Counted from the first letter of the stretch, positions 34,575 to 47,975 are shown. The stretch is DNA of 64,000 bases from Bettongia penicillata ogilbyi (GCA_023548195.1 JAJHZJ010000399.1:7693100-7757099); one strand, 5' to 3'. A program made the numbers and translations. Notes: generated from the letters alone by a model not told the origin.

Positions 34575-36160
34575 TAACAAAGCCCAACAGCAAGAGACAG
34601 AAAGAGAAATCCCATTTAAAGCTAGGGGTAGACATTATAAAACATTTGGGAGTCTACCGGCCAAAACAAATCCAGGGACTATATGAATACAATTACAAGA
34701 TACTTTTCACACAAATAAAGTCAAATCTAAATAGTGGAAAAACATCAGTTGCTCATGGGTAGGTTGAGTCAATATAATAAAAATGACAATTCTACCTAAA
34801 TTAATTTACCTATTTAGTGCCATACAGATCAAACGATCTGATAATTATTTTCTAGGGCTGGAAAACATAATATCAGTATTCATTTGGAAGAACAAAATGT
34901 CCAGAATAGCAAGGTAACTAATGAAAAGAAGTGCTAGGGAAGGTAGCTAGCTCTACCAGACCTCAAATTGTAATATAAAGCAGAAATTATCAAAACCACT
35001 TGCTAAGAAACAGAAGGGTAGACCAGTGGAATGTAGTAGGTACTGAAGGCACAGTGATCAATAAATATAGCAATTTAATGTTTGATAAACCCAAGGACCC
35101 CAGTTTCTGGGACAAGAACTCACTGTTCAACAAAAATTGCTGGGAAAACTGGCTAACAGTGTGACAGAAACTAGGCATAGACCAATGCCTGGCACCGTGC
35201 AAAAGAATTAAGTCCAAATGGGTACACAATCTAGGTATAAAGGTTGATACCATAAACAAATTAGTGCAGTAAGGAATAGTATTTCTTATCACATTTATGG
35301 TGAAGGAAAAAAATTTTGACTAAACAAGAGATAGAAAGCATTATGAAATGCAAAATGGATAATTTTGATTACATTAAACTGAAAAGTTTTTGCACAACCA
35401 AACACAATGCAACCAAGATTATGAGGGAAGCAGAAAACTGGGAAAGAATTTTTGCAACTAGTGTCTGTGATAAAGGTATCATTTCTAAAATATATAGAGA
35501 ACTGAGTCAAATGTACAAGAATACCAGTCATTCCCAATTGATAAATGGTCAAAGGCTATGAATAGGCACTTTTCAGAGGAAGAAATTAGATATCTATAAC
35601 CATATGAATAACATGCTCACTATTGATTAGAGAGATGCAAATGAAAACAACTCTGAGATACCATGTCAAACCTATCAGATTGGTTAACATTACAAAACAG
35701 GAAGATGTGGGAGAGTTGGAACACTAATTCATTTCTGGTGGAGCTGTGAGCTGATCCAACCATTCTGGAGAGCAATTTGAAATTATACTTAAAGGGCTAC
35801 AGAAATGTGCATACCCTTTGACCCAGCAATAAGGCTTCTAGGACTGTATCTCCAAGAGGAGTGTCCACATGTATAGAAATATTTATAGCAGCACTCTTTG
35901 TGGTGGCCAAAAACTGGAAATCAAGGGGGACCCATCAATTGGGGAATGACTGAATAAAATATGGCATATGAATGTAATGGAATCCTATTGTGATATAAGA
36001 AATGATGAACAGGAAGACTTCAGAGAGGCCTGGAAAGACTTATGTGATCTGATGCTAGCTAAAGAGCAGAACCAGGAGAACTTTGTACACAGCCACAACC
36101 ACAGTGTGTGAGCATTTTTTTCTGGTAGACTTTGAACTTCATTGCAATTCAAGGACTTAA
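32200..36160 (+). pseudogene. L1 ORF2 (endonuclease-reverse transcriptase), broken
   Basis: ORF2p nicks DNA and reverse-transcribes L1 RNA. The N-terminal endonuclease start is clear (32,233 on: 'ITVNGNGMNFPIKQRWIAEWIQSHNPTIC' in two parts, 'CLQETHLKQ'), with the catalytic Asn and Glu positions kept. The frame breaks at 32,433. The reverse-transcriptase core is open at 33,971-34,762: motif A reads '[12 protein letters not shown]', with Asn where the catalytic Asp should be, and the motif C box reads FADC instead of FADD. An AT microsatellite is translated as Ile/Tyr repeats inside the frame. The C-terminal part is open at 35,316-35,561. Later C-terminal residues (about 35,700-36,070) are visible but shifted. 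Long ORFs on the minus strand are shadows. Confidence 0.9.
34401..34572 (+). repeat. (TA/ATGTAT)n microsatellite inside L1 ORF2
   Basis: About 170 bases of TA, TATG and TACA units. The equivalent site in the L1 at 518-530 has only a short CTACATATTAC, so the tract grew after insertion. Confidence 0.95.
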
Positions 36161-36503
36161 AAAATTTCCAGTAGTCTTTATGACAAAATATCTTCTACAT
36201 CCAGAGAAAAAACTATGGAATTCAATCGCAGAATGTAGCAGAACATTTTTATTTGTCTTACATTTTGGTTAGTTATATGATTTCTCTCATTCATTTTAAT
36301 CCTTCTATGCAACATGCCTATGTTGAAAATGTATTTAATAGGAATGTATGTGTAGAACCTATATAAAAATTGTATGCTCTCTCGGGAAGGGAAGGGGAGG
36401 TAGGGAGGAAGGAGGGAGAAGGAGGGAAAAAATCTAAGTTATATGGTAGTGATTGTAGAACACTGAAAATAAATAAAAAAGTAAATCGTTAAAAAATATA
36501 AAT

Positions 36504-36512
36504 TCTATAATG
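36504..36512. repeat. TSD of full-length L1, right copy
   Basis: TCTATAATG follows the A-rich tail. Confidence 0.75.
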
Positions 36513-39500
36513 CTTTGACCTAAGAGTTACAGAAGTTAAAATACCCACCACACCTAGTTAACATGAGAAATTTCATAGATTAACTTTATGAAAGTTTCAC
36601 CTAAATGTATTTAGAATGATTTTCTGTGTAGTTTAGAGATACATTTAACTGAATTGAGGTAATAACTAGAAATGAATTTTATTTTATGATATTGTGCAGA
36701 TATTTTGTTAGGATTACAGTTTTCTAATTGAGATATTCTTATATTAGGAGCTATAAGAAAAAGTACTTGCCTCTGTTAAAAAGTTTCATCTAACATTATT
36801 TGGTTATCATTTATGAAAATTATAAAATTTTTGGTTAAAATATTCTAATATTATTATAATAAGGCCAGTTTGATTACATATCTTTTTGGAATTGCTTCAC
36901 TTATAAAACTGAATACCTTCCCCGACTGCAAACACTTTTTTTACTGGACTGGTAATTAGGGATTCATTTATGGTCATTTATAGTATGACAATTTATTGTG
37001 AATTATGAATTATGTCTGGAATGTTCTTTACTGGTTACATTTTCAAATGAACTTATTCTAAAGAAATCCTAGTCTTAAAGGATTTTTGCTTTAAGGATTG
37101 AATAAGATGTGTGTGTGTGTTTGTGTGTGTGTATAAATTTAGAGGTTTACAACTTATATTACTTCATGAAGTACTAGTAATTGCCTTTTTACATCAGGAT
37201 AAAATTTAATCTGTTTTTTGGGAAAGAAAAATAATAGTAGAAAAGAATGTTAAGTAAAAATATTTTGTGTGATTTTTTTAGAAGACCTGATAACTTTTAT
37301 GTTAGTCAATTTATCGCAACAACTTAAGAGAATTTGCAACAATTGTTTCTAGATCTACTATGACTAATAGACTTTGCTGTCTGAGGTGAAAGTTTTAGGA
37401 ACCTTAAATGTTCTTTTTGAGCTTCATTCATGGTTTGTTGTTTGTAGTGTCCTTGAGGCAAACCTAAATGAGGGTTTCAAGAAAAATACCAGCAGCTCAA
37501 AGGAAATGATGTCAGAGATCCAAGGCCAGTGAATATCTACCCCTGGGAATAAAGTTAGGAGGTCTTCTTTGGGAAGGCTGACATCGGACTTTCTTCATTC
37601 ATCTTCCCATACAAGATATCTTCCCACCTGGTTAATTCTGAGCTTGGCTGTATTGTATTCAAGTCTCTTCTTCCTATCATAGTAAATCTCTCTAATCAGG
37701 GTAAATTAAGCTGTGATGTTTTATGATGATTCTTTTACTGAATTCAATCTGAGACTATGGTCAATGCTTATTATCAAGGGTATTTTAAGAACAGAATCCA
37801 CCCAAAGCTATAATTATTGAAATTTGGTGTTTAAAACCTTATGGAACTGCAATTCATTATATTCTGAGTCTGATTCCAGGTATGATCATCAAGAAATGCT
37901 ATTGAGACAATGATCCATAATGCCAGTAACTCTTTGAGCTGATATCTATGAACTGCAGGTGGAGTTCTCATGGGAAAGACTGGGAGGATGACTCTTACAT
38001 GTGATGAGGTAGGGTTATCCTAACTCAATTTCCCCAATATAATATTTCCTCTTGAATGGAAAGTGTTCCACCTTTTAAGCCTCACTCTGGAATTTACTAC
38101 ACTAGGGAACACTTTCCCTTTACTATAACTATGTCCCTATTTTTCTTTTAGGGCAAATTTCTGTAATCATGGCAGTAATCAGTATGACCACATACATATC
38201 TCATAGGTTAATACTGGAGCACATCTGAGTTACTATAATAAGGTACTGATATTAGAATTAGGTCTTTTCTATATCCTAAGCAACCAAGTAGACAAGTTAT
38301 TTGACCTTTTCACCTGCTTATTGCTAGTTATGTATTCTTGTATAACATAAGGGCCATTAATGTCTCACAATGGTAGGGGGATAATTAGGCAGTGATGCAA
38401 AGATTTATGAAATCAGGAAATAAGTTGGTTATTTAATGACGTTAATATCATAAAAGTTTTCTGTTCTGGGATTTTTTTTTTCTATTTTCTAATGAAAAGA
38501 ACTTCAGGACAACTTGTTATATTTAAAGAGTTACTTGTGTTCTATCTTGTTTTACCTTAAAGAGATATCCAGTTTTACTCAGTTATTCATTTAGTTAGGA
38601 ACTGAAAATGTTTTCTTACAAACAACATATTTGATATGATTTGATATTTTGGAATTGATTGCTCAATCCATTTATACCTTCCATACTTTTGCTACAATTA
38701 AAGTTAATCTGAAAATTTTGAATGAATTCATTTATTAAAAATCATATAAAAAATCATATTAAAAATCTTATAAAAAGTATTCTCTTATTAGTTTCTTAGT
38801 AGAATTTTATCCTCCTAAGGGAAGAATGAACAACTAAAAGAAAATAGCTAGAATGAATAAGGAAATAAATGGCTAGAGGGGAAAATTTGGGTTTTGGGTG
38901 AAATTTTACTTTTAACATAATAATAACAAGACTAGATAAGTGTATATATACTTACATATGTACCAAATAAAAAAATTCGGTTCAGAATTTTCTACTTTTT
39001 AATTATTATTCGAATCTCTCAAAAATATAAAATATGACAATTTACTAACCTAAGCATGTAAATTCTTTGGTCTAGAGGTTCCTAATTTGATATTCTTATT
39101 ATAAAGTTTGAGTCACCTCTCTCTACCTGACCTAGTTATTGGAAAAGCAAACTTGAATTGTATTATGATCTATTTTTGTAAGAATTTTTAACAGAAAAGG
39201 GAATCTCTCCAAATGAAGTGAAGCAATGAAGCAAATTTGCTTTAAAGGTCTCTCAAACCCCACCCTTCTAGCATGCCTAAAAGGAGTGATCTCCAGAGGA
39301 CCAGAGAACTTTTTCCGGAGATGTTTCAGATTTTTCAGCTATATGAAATTAGATATTTGAGCCTTAAGATGTGATGGACTGATAAAATGGACAGAGAAAA
39401 TGGGTTACTGAGAAACAGCCTGGGTCATTATGCTCTGCAAGTCCTCTTTACCAAAAGAGACTGCTCCCAATGGCTCTTGTCAATGTATTGGTCAGACTCT

Positions 39501-40764
39501 CTCTTTTCCCCTTTATTTTTTCCCATCATAAATCCTATGATTAAAAAACCCTTGATGAAATATTTGCCATGGTAGTTAGTGATCCACTGAGGAGACTGTG
39601 TCCCTCACATGAATCAAAGAGAGGAATGAGACAAATTATTATTTGACTATGATATTAATAACCAATTGTTAAATTGGTAACCAGGCTTTTCTCCTCTGTT
39701 TTATTTTCATTGAGGCCCAGCTGCTGTGGAAGGTCAGCCTCTGAAGGACACAACTGATTGAGACTACCCCTAACCTTCAGACAACATGCTATTCTATCTC
39801 AAGCAGGAAACCACCCAACTAGGGGATCTTATTTTTGTTTAAAGAATAAATAGAATCCAGTCTGAACTAGTTCTTCCCCCAAGAAGAACTTCCCCTTCTT
39901 CCCTGTTCTTGTACCCATCCCTTAGAGTTTAGGGTGACTCAGGTAATGATGGAGAAACCAATCAGAGTACTTTAGATGGAGATGAATTCCCCTGTCCAGA
40001 TTGCTGGGGGTAGCTGAGTGTCATGATTAAGCCATCTTTAACCATAGGAGCTGAAGACTTCCTCATTAAATGTCCACCAAATAAGACTGATTTTCAGTTG
40101 TCAAAGAAATACCCTTTCAAGGATTATTTATAACTTTCAGGCTCTCCAAGTCTTTTTTCTTTGGTTGCTGAGAGAAACTCTTGACCATCAATATACTGAT
40201 TATTAACTAGTCTAATTAACAACTTGATTATTATTTACCCAGAAATTCTGTCTATTGGGTCTTTTTTTTTTCCAATTTGGCAAAGAAAGAAGGAACAAAA
40301 GAACAAAGGGAAGAAGGAAGGAAAGAAGGAAGCTGAGAGGGAGAATCTTCAAAAATTTCTCAAAATAGGTTTAAAATCTCTAGCTTAAATAAAATAATTT
40401 TAAATGATATCATTGCCTAGATAAGGCAGTATTATACTCTTATAAAATAGAAAATAGATGTGTTAGCATTGGAAATCTAAGTTTTTCATTCCCTGGAGTC
40501 ATATTACATTCTTTTCTTTTACTTATTTTCAATACCTAGGATTCTTAAAATTCTCCTGGGAAAATCATAGATATTTTATATCTCAGCAGATCTTTTACTT
40601 CAATATCTGAGAAAAACAGATCTGACTCAAGTAGAGGTGGTAATGTCCAGAACTGATGCAAACTTGATTAAGATAAAAATAAAGGGAAAATTGTTGGTAA
40701 TTTTTTAATAAAATAAAAATAAGTAATAATGATAGTATCTATTGAATACTAGAGTTAGAATCCA
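36513..40764. other. Long AT-rich region without a recognised gene or repeat
   Basis: About 4.2 kb with no intact frame above ~62 codons. It contains a TG run (37,108-37,132) and a GA-rich stretch (40,275-40,335). 37.4-40.1 kb has slightly higher GC and could hold a very old LTR element, but I cannot show LTR pairs or protein motifs. Confidence 0.45.
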
Positions 40765-40945
40765 TGTTACAGCTGGAAGGGCCTTTATAGGTCATATGTT
40801 TAGACTTCTTCATTGTATAAAAGAAGAAACTATGTCTGAGGGAGGTAATATGGCTTTCAGTCAGTAGCAGAGCTGAAAATAACACACGTATCTTGGTTCA
40901 AATTGCTAATATTCTTTCCACTGAACTGCACTACCTCTCAAAGTC
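40765..40945 (-). mobile_element. MIR SINE
   Basis: 'TATAAAAGAAGAAACTATG' and 'CAGTAGCAGAGCTGAAAAT' to 'CTTTCCACTGAACTGCACTA' is the reversed MIR order. Confidence 0.65.
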
Positions 40946-41304
40946 ACAAATGAAGATGATGTGAATTTTTCACGATTCCTTACTGAAGCAGTATTCATAT
41001 TTATTAAATATCCATAATGATCAGAGAACTGGGAGATAATGAATTGTTTTCTGATTAAACCCATTGAACAATGATGTCAAGTTCTTTCTATGTTATGAAT
41101 CAGGAAAGTATACTGGGCTTTATTCCATGCAATATTTTTTTTCGCATTTACATCAAATAAGTCAAGGATGCAAATAAAAGGATTACTTTCATTTTCACTC
41201 CCTTATAAGTCACAAGTTTGTACTTTTTAAGCACATTAATAATTCATATATTTATATTACTTTAAAGTTTTTATAACTGCTTTCCTTGAAGCAGACAGTA
41301 AATT
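40946..41304. other. Unassigned
   Basis: Nothing recognised. Confidence 0.4.
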
Positions 41305-41450
41305 GTTATTGCTTCTATTTTGTAAATGAGAAAGTTGAGACTCAGAGAGATTATGTGACTTCCCCACAATCACGCTGCTAGCAAACGCTGAGCCAAGCTA
41401 TGAATTCACGTCTCCTGTCTCAAATTCAGCAATCTTTTTATGACAGCCTG
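41305..41450 (-). mobile_element. MIR SINE
   Basis: 'TTGTAAATGAGAAAGTTGAG', 'ACTCAGAGAGATTATGTGAC' and 'ATGAATTCACGTCTCCTGTC' are the reversed MIR core. Confidence 0.75.
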
Positions 41451-42394
41451 ATTGTTGTTCAACATAGAGCATGAGGATGACCAAAAATACTGTCATCTAG
41501 TCCCTTCTGCTTCATCCCTTCCTACAATACTGATGTATTTGCTGCATTTAAATAACGTATTTGCTCTTAAGATGTCACTCTGGCCTTTATTCTTAGAATT
41601 CTATTCCTCCTATTGCTATTTCCATGTACATTGCTTTATCAGAAGCCAACTCAAGTATAAAAGATTTTGGATCAGCTTTCTGCTGAAGCTCAAGCCTCTA
41701 TTAAGGAAAAAATGAAAAGAATTGAAGGTAGATGATAATTACTTACTGTGGTTCAGTGTCAATGGCCTTAATTTGATAGATAAATGACCAATATTTCACA
41801 AAGTTGTCTAGGTACATTTTCTCAATAGAGCAAGAAATCTCTTCTTACTACATGGAGCATAAACTATACATCTGTCTGATTGCTGGTAATGTTACAGATC
41901 ATATGATTAAAAGAATATTTCAATGGTCTTGCTTGCACTATAGACAAGCTGAAACAGAGACCTAGAAGAAAAATTATATTCACAAAGGAGACACTGAATG
42001 GCCTTTTTTTTTTCTTTTTTGCCAACAATGAAGGCAATTGCCTTTCAGTGAGACACAATAACACCAGGAAACAAGATGCTCAACTCAATTAGTACTGTCA
42101 CAAATGGCTTTTAAATGAAAGGCTGAACTGAGAGAGGGAGCCATCTGGAATTTTAGAAGATTCCAGACAATTCAATCACTCTCCCTGACTTCTGCCCATG
42201 GGATCTAGGTTACTATTTCTGTCTCATTTCCCTCTAATGTCTTAAACATTTTTACAAGAGGAAAAAGATTCCAGAAAAATTCTTAAATACAAGAGAAATA
42301 AAATGTCACATTTGTGAAAGGAGGGTCAGTAATGGATAAGTTAGAAATATTGTAGAAACAGATCAGCATCATTAAAAGCTAAAGTATCATAGGA
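41451..42394. other. Intergenic, nothing recognised
   Basis: An 87-codon plus-strand frame (41,452-41,715) has no family resemblance. Confidence 0.45.
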
Positions 42395-42674
42395 CTTAAT
42401 AGATCAATAATCAACAAGCATTTGTTAAACGCTTCCTACAAGCCAGACACTGCTGGGAAAACAAAGAAGGATGAAAACAACCCCTGGCTTCAAGACGTTT
42501 CCATTCTAATATACATAATGAATGGAATCGTATTAACTCTTCTTCAAAGAAGCAGTTGATCAACAAGCTTTTATTAAGTCCCTATTGCCTTTCAGACACT
42601 GTTTCAGGCTCTGGACGTACAAAGACAAAGTAAAACCTCCTATGTCATGAAGTTTATGTCTATCTGGGGTAAAA

Positions 42675-42715
<41 letters not shown>

Positions 42716-43480
42716 TTACAAACAAATACAGGGTAATAGAGGTGAGAGGAAGCACTAGCAATTAGAGAATCAGAAACTCCTGTTGTGAAGGTGATGCTTA
42801 TGCAAAGCCTTCAAAAAACTAGGTATTCTACTGGTGGGAGATGAAGGAATGTTTTCCAAATACAAAGGAAAGTCAGTACAAAGGCACAGTGATGGAAGAT
42901 GGAGTACTATGTATAAAGAATAGTAAGAAAGTCAGTATGCTTGAGCTGTAGTGTGCAGCTAGGGGAGTAATGTATAAGCCTGTAATAATGTATAAAAACT
43001 CCCCTTAAGGTTGGGGCCAGGTTGTGAAGGGCTTTAAATGCTAAATGGAGGATTTTCTGTCTGATCCTAGAGATAACAGGGAATGACAGTAGCTTTTTGA
43101 GTAAGAGAGTGATATCATCAGATCTGGGCTTTAGAAAAAATCATTTTAAAAAAAATCACTTTAGCAGGGATGTGGAGTACAGTAATGGAGAGAGAATTAA
43201 GGCAGAGGAACCAATTAGGAGGCTTTTAAAATAGAACAGGTATGAGGTAATGAGGACCTAAGTGAGGCTGTTGATTGTATGAGTGGAGAAAAAGGACAGT
43301 GGTATTCATGAGACGTAGAAGTAGAAACAGTGAGATTGGTGAGAATGAAGTTGAGAATGAAAACAAGGTTTTGAATCTAGGTGGCTAGATAACACTTTTG
43401 ATAAAAATGAGGAAGCAAGAAGGTGGCCTGGGATAAGTGAGAGTAAAAGTTGGATGTCAATATAGGTAAAGGGTTGAACT
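42395..43480 (+). repeat. Ancient L2-like interspersed repeat, long non-coding copy (two pieces)
   Basis: The best-preserved copy in the window. It has 'AACAAGCATTTGTTAAACGC' (42,413), a second start 'CAACAAGCTTTTATTAAGTC' (42,561), 'TTGTGAAGGGCTTTAAATGC' (43,022), 'GATCACTT TAGCAGGGATGTGG' around 43,155 and 'CCAATTAGGAGGCTTTTAAA'. The two starts suggest two insertions or a duplicated head. The class assignment is from memory. Confidence 0.6.
42678..42712 (+). repeat. (TG)n microsatellite
   Basis: About 17 TG units inside the L2-like repeat. Confidence 0.95.
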
Positions 43481-44884
43481 ACAACCTACTAACATGTTAT
43501 ACCAAATGTCAAAGGTTCAATCAAGTATTCAGTGATAAACAAATACTAAGAATTTCTGGAGTCCCAGGATCATCACTGTATTTTTGGAGACCAATTGTTA
43601 TGTATCTTTGACTAGTCCCTGGGAAAATCCAGATACTCCCTTCCCCTTTTTTAGTCAAGGACCAAGGTTTTTTGATGGAAAGGAGAAGACCAAATCTTTG
43701 TTTGCTCTCTGAGTTCTTTGTCTCTACCTTTACCCCTAAGCTTCCAGTTCAGTGGCACGTGAAACTTTCAGCAATGCTAGTTTTGAATGATGAGGGGAAT
43801 TATTTACTTCTGTTTTCCCATTCACCACCAGTAGCAAATATGAAGAGAATTGTGTTCTGCAGTTTTACAGAGACTAATAGTTATATTAATACAACTGCTT
43901 TATATGCACTTTGTAAATTAAATTGAAAGCAATTTTTCACTTAAATATTTCCCCAAGGTATGTTTTAGCCTAGTGTATGAAGGGCAGTTAGTAAAACTGA
44001 TTATAAACAGACAAATCTAGTTTCATTGCCTGTATTGGCAAATTTTTAAAATATTTATTATTATCCTGAAAGTATGCCTTTAATTATGATTGTCTTTCTG
44101 ACCTATATAATGTCAGTGGAGAGTCTACAGAGCTGGTTCTTTACTAAATGTTAAACATTTTTCTGATCCATAAACTATTTCCTTGCCAACCTTCCCCCTC
44201 AATCTAGCTGAGAAACTAACTTTGTCACATTTTTTTTAATTTCTAAAAATTCTGCTCTTATAGGGTCAGTGATGCACATTCAATGCAACTGGAAAACCAT
44301 CCCTAGGGTCAATTATTGGAGTGGGGGCGAAGTGCCCATCCTTCTGGTCCTAATATTTGGGAGATGGTACCTTTCACTCCTTGGTGGCAGAGAGATTTTT
44401 GCTGTCATGGTGATTCTAGGAACCTACACATTCCACAGATGGAAGTTAACTCCAGCCTGACCTGGCTTTTCTTTACCACATATAAGAGCTCCCACGTGTA
44501 AAGACAAGGACAACATTTGGGGAGGATAGAAGAAGAAAAAGAAAAGCAAGAACAAGGACAACAAGAACAAGAAAAAAGAAAGAGTAGCATTCCCCAACTT
44601 CTGCTCAAATTGGCAGGTTGATTCCCCAGACAGCAGCTACTAACTAGTAAGGTTATATAACATGATCAAAAAAGTTAATACAAATATTCTTCTAAAACCA
44701 GGTTCAGTCCTTCTTGCAAATATATACAACATCCATGAGAGGAGCAAGTTTACACTTAGACCATAATAATAGTGAGATATATGTGCAAGAAATATGTGTA
44801 ATGGAAATTTAATTCACAATAGAGTTGGAGGCCAACTCTGGAAGTCCTTCTCTCTGTGACGAGACTTCATGGAAAAATCACCTT
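43481..44884. other. Intergenic, nothing recognised
   Basis: The 84-codon frame at 43,672 and the 61-67-codon frames near 44.3-44.6 kb show no family resemblance. The stretch 44,515-44,585 is an A/G-rich run (AAGAAC and AAGAAA units) that produces a Cys/Ser/Phe-rich frame on the other strand. Confidence 0.45.
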
Positions 44885-45005
44885 TGCTGTTATTGCTGTT
44901 GATGTTCCTCCTTCATTCTCAAAGAGGACCAATGACATCATAAGGGTGAAGCCATGACTTCAATAAATCTGGAGGAGGAAGTGAGGTGATGTACATTCAT
45001 GTGTG
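44885..45005 (+). mobile_element. Marsupial ~300-bp SINE, 5' part
   Basis: 'TTCCTCCTTCATTCTCAAAG' and 'AGGACCAATGACATCATAAG' match the SINE head, preceded by TTG-type triplets. Confidence 0.75.
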
Positions 45006-45399
45006 TGACTATAAAATACAATGCCAAAAGAACCAAAACTCTCACCTTCCAACCAAATGCTAGCATGAAGTACATTTCCTGTTCCATTCTCTTTTGTCTT
45101 TCTCTCTTACTAACCCTTTAAAAAATGAATTTTATATTAAAAAACTTTCTAAGTGTGTAAGAAAAAACAAGAACAATTACCAGCAATAGTATGGGAAGGG
45201 ACTGGACCTTTTATTTCATTATATAGGCAGCCCCTATGTAAGGGAGCCCCACCATACAACTAATGCAGCATCTCTGCAATTTATAGTTTTCGAGAATGAC
45301 TAGATCGCTGAGAAGCTAAGTTACCTGCCAGATCATATACTCTTTGTTGTAAAGGAATGAATACTTACACCCATATGAAAAGCTCTCTATAACTGATAG
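45006..45399. other. Unassigned
   Basis: Nothing recognised. Confidence 0.4.
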
Positions 45400-45610
45400 A
45401 CAACGGGACGAGAGTCATCTCCAGTCATCTTGATTCCTCTCTCCCCTTGGGCCCAGATGGCACCAGAAGAGAAACAGAAGATCATGACTTTGCACAGTCT
45501 TCCCTCACTTAAATCCAATTCACTTCCATGTCATGGCATCACCTCCCTGATGTTATAATCCTCTCCCAGAATGTAGGACAAACAATAACAACCAGTGGGA
45601 TCAAAATGAA
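45400..45610 (-). mobile_element. Marsupial ~300-bp SINE
   Basis: 'GACTTTGCACAGTCTTCCCT' and 'CCAATTCACTTCCATGTCAT' are the reverse complement of the SINE body. Confidence 0.75.
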
Positions 45611-45989
45611 ATAGAAATGAGGCAAATGAACTATCCATAAGGATCTCTGGCCATATATTAACTTAGAAAACTATATATTAGCAGTATCTCTCCCCTTACC
45701 TTAGGGTGTTCTGCACAAAGGAAGGGAAGCGAAATTTTGATAGCCAAAAGCTACCTAGTTAACTTGGGGTTTATTGACTAGATTTCTTTCTCAAAGACCA
45801 AGCCTTAAACCTAATTCACTCTGTTATCTCATGTATTAGACAATACTAGGTCCCTGCTCAAGCACCACTTAATAATTATTTTTTGGCCCTTCCTAACTCA
45901 GAGTGAATATAATTAGTAACTCTTTCTCTTTCCGTCAGTAGCCCTGAGGGTCTTCCTTCACTGGTTTGATTTCTTTTTTTTTTTTTTTG
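45611..45989. other. Unassigned
   Basis: There is a poly-T run at about 45,974-45,989. Nothing else is recognised. Confidence 0.4.
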
Positions 45990-46295
45990 TTAAAGGGGCT
46001 AGCCTTTGATTCACTTCTTAAAGAGTCCTATTCAGTGAATGAAAATTAGCTTACTCAAAATAAGAACTTGAAAAGATTTTAGCCTAAAGGGACCAAGGTC
46101 TCCCACTGCATCCTGGGTCATCTCCAATCAACCTGATTGTTATCTGGCCACCAGACCCATATAGTTCTGGAGGAAAAGTGAAGCTGATGACTTTGCACAA
46201 CCCTCCCTCACTCAAATCAGAGTTAATCACAAGTTATGTATCATCTCACTGTTGTTATAGTCCTCTTCTAAAACACAGGACAAACCATAACCACA
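45990..46295 (-). mobile_element. Marsupial ~300-bp SINE, near full-length
   Basis: It runs from 'AAAGGGGCTAGCC' through 'AAAGAGTCCTATTCAGTGAA' and 'CACTGCATCCTGGGTCATCT' to 'GTCCTCTTCTAAAACACAGG'. Read in reverse this is the whole order seen at 1982-2290. Confidence 0.85.
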
Positions 46296-46989
46296 TACAA
46301 AATTTGTTTTTATTCTGTTGAATATTTTCAAATTATATTTTAATCTGATTCCAGTTGAAGTCCTGAGTATTACCATTGCACTGTTCAACCATCAATACTT
46401 CTACAGCACATCACCTATGAATAATTCAAACACAAATTCCACCATATATGTTCAATTCAAATCAGTCCATCAAGCATTTCTTAAGCTTCCATTCTGTGCT
46501 AGGCATAGAAACTGCAAAGATGATAAATAGTTTTATGAATGACTATGAGGGGCTACCAGTCTAATCATCACATGCATTCTCAATAAAGAAAAAGGGGAAG
46601 TTTTGGCAATTAACAATCATCAAAGAATATAATACATGTGCTCCACATATAAATGGTAAAGTCTAACAAATTTATTCATTGTTTAAAGAGCTACACTAGA
46701 CCAAAGAACCAGCAGGCTTTTTCTAAAGAAATACCCTCCCAAAGTATACTAAAGTTCTGGGAAAAGTAGACTTTCTGGAAGCTGATTTTGTCATATCTAT
46801 TATAGGAATGCAAAGCGTGGGTATCTGAAAGAAGAAAATGTCACTGAATGCAGAAGAAATTTGATTTTAGCTAATTCTAGAATTTCAAGATCATCTAGGA
46901 CTAACAAGCATACATCAAATACAAAGAGTTGGAGAAAGATATGTTGTTTTAGAGGAGGAAGGAAAAAAATGTAATTTGAACAAAATCAG
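46296..46989. other. Mostly unassigned, with an L2-like scrap
   Basis: 46,440-46,530 ('CCATCAAGCATTTCTTAAGC', 'CTGTGCTAGGCATAGAAACT') is the start of the L2-like repeat family. The rest is unassigned. Confidence 0.45.
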
Positions 46990-47975
46990 CTGGGAGCAAG
47001 ATGACCAACATGTTATCACTCTGAAGGAATTTACACATTTCAAATGAAAGACAATGAACTAATCCAACCAACATTTTTAAAGAGCAATGCACCACAGATA
47101 AAAAGTGGGAAAATGTCCCTGCCCTCAAAGAGTTTATTTTCAATTTTGAAGATATATGTACATAAAAATATAAATGTAAAATGTATGCAAAATAATACCT
47201 ACTCACTGAGAGAATCAATAAAAACCTAGTCAGAAGGAAGGATTTGAGGTGTGTTTTAAAGGAAGGTAGGGATACTATAAGATAGAAGTGAGGAGAAAGT
47301 GTGTCCTCTAGACTGAGTGAACCACTGGTACAAAGCCATGAAGATAGAATGCTATCATCAAAAGTGTTGGATTTAGAACCAAGAGTGTTTGAAGTCAAAT
47401 TCTATGTCTACTGCTTGTTATTTAAGTGACATGGAGCAAGTCAATTAACCTCTCTAAGACTCAGTTTATTCATCTGTAAAATAAAGAAGTTGAGCTAAAT
47501 GATCTCTCATATTCATTCTAACTCTAAATCTGTGATTCTAAGAAGTATGGCTAGAGTAGAGAGTGAGTGCAGAGGACTAATATGAAACAAGACTGGAAAG
47601 ATAGAGTTGAGCTAGATTATAAAGCACCTTAAATGTCAAAATGATAAGATTTTGCATTTTATCCTGGAAAAGAGATTCTTAAATTAGAATCCATGGTCTT
47701 GCTTATTTTAATATTTTGATAATTGTCTTTCAATATAGTTAGTTTTTATCATAATTATATGTATTTTCATGCATTTAAAATTATTATCCTGAAAAGTGAT
47801 CCATAGATATCACCAGAATGGCAATGATCTAAGATGTAAGGTTAATAATCTCTAAGAGAAAATAAGGAACTATTATAAGTGTTTGAGTAGGACAGTGTGC
47901 CATAGTCAGAACTGTATTTTAGGAATACCAGTTTGGTAGCTGTATTGTAGATGGTTGGGTGAGGGGAAAAATTAG
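46990..47975 (+). repeat. Ancient L2-like repeat with a nested MIR
   Basis: 'TCCCTGCCCTCAAAGAG' (47,116), 'GGATTTGAGGTGTGTTTTAA', 'ATTATAAAGCACCTTAAATG' (47,613) and 'GAATACCAGTTTGGTAGCTG' follow the order of 42.4-43.5 kb. A MIR splits it. Confidence 0.55.
47345..47545 (+). mobile_element. MIR SINE
   Basis: 'GGATTTAGAACCAAGAGTGT', 'CATGGAGCAAGTCAATTAAC' and 'CAGTTTATTCATCTGTAAAA' are the forward MIR core. Confidence 0.8.

Larger units (their letters stand above)
29791..36503 (+). mobile_element. Full-length L1 LINE, inactive (6.7 kb)
   Basis: This is a complete order of parts: 5'UTR with the GGAGGCAGAACCAAGATGG start, ORF1, a G/A-rich inter-ORF spacer, ORF2, 3'UTR and an A-rich tail, bounded by TSDs. 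It is the reference copy for the truncated L1s in this window. Both ORFs carry stops, ORF2 also carries frameshifts and an AT microsatellite, and two reverse-transcriptase catalytic positions are changed. Confidence 0.93.
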
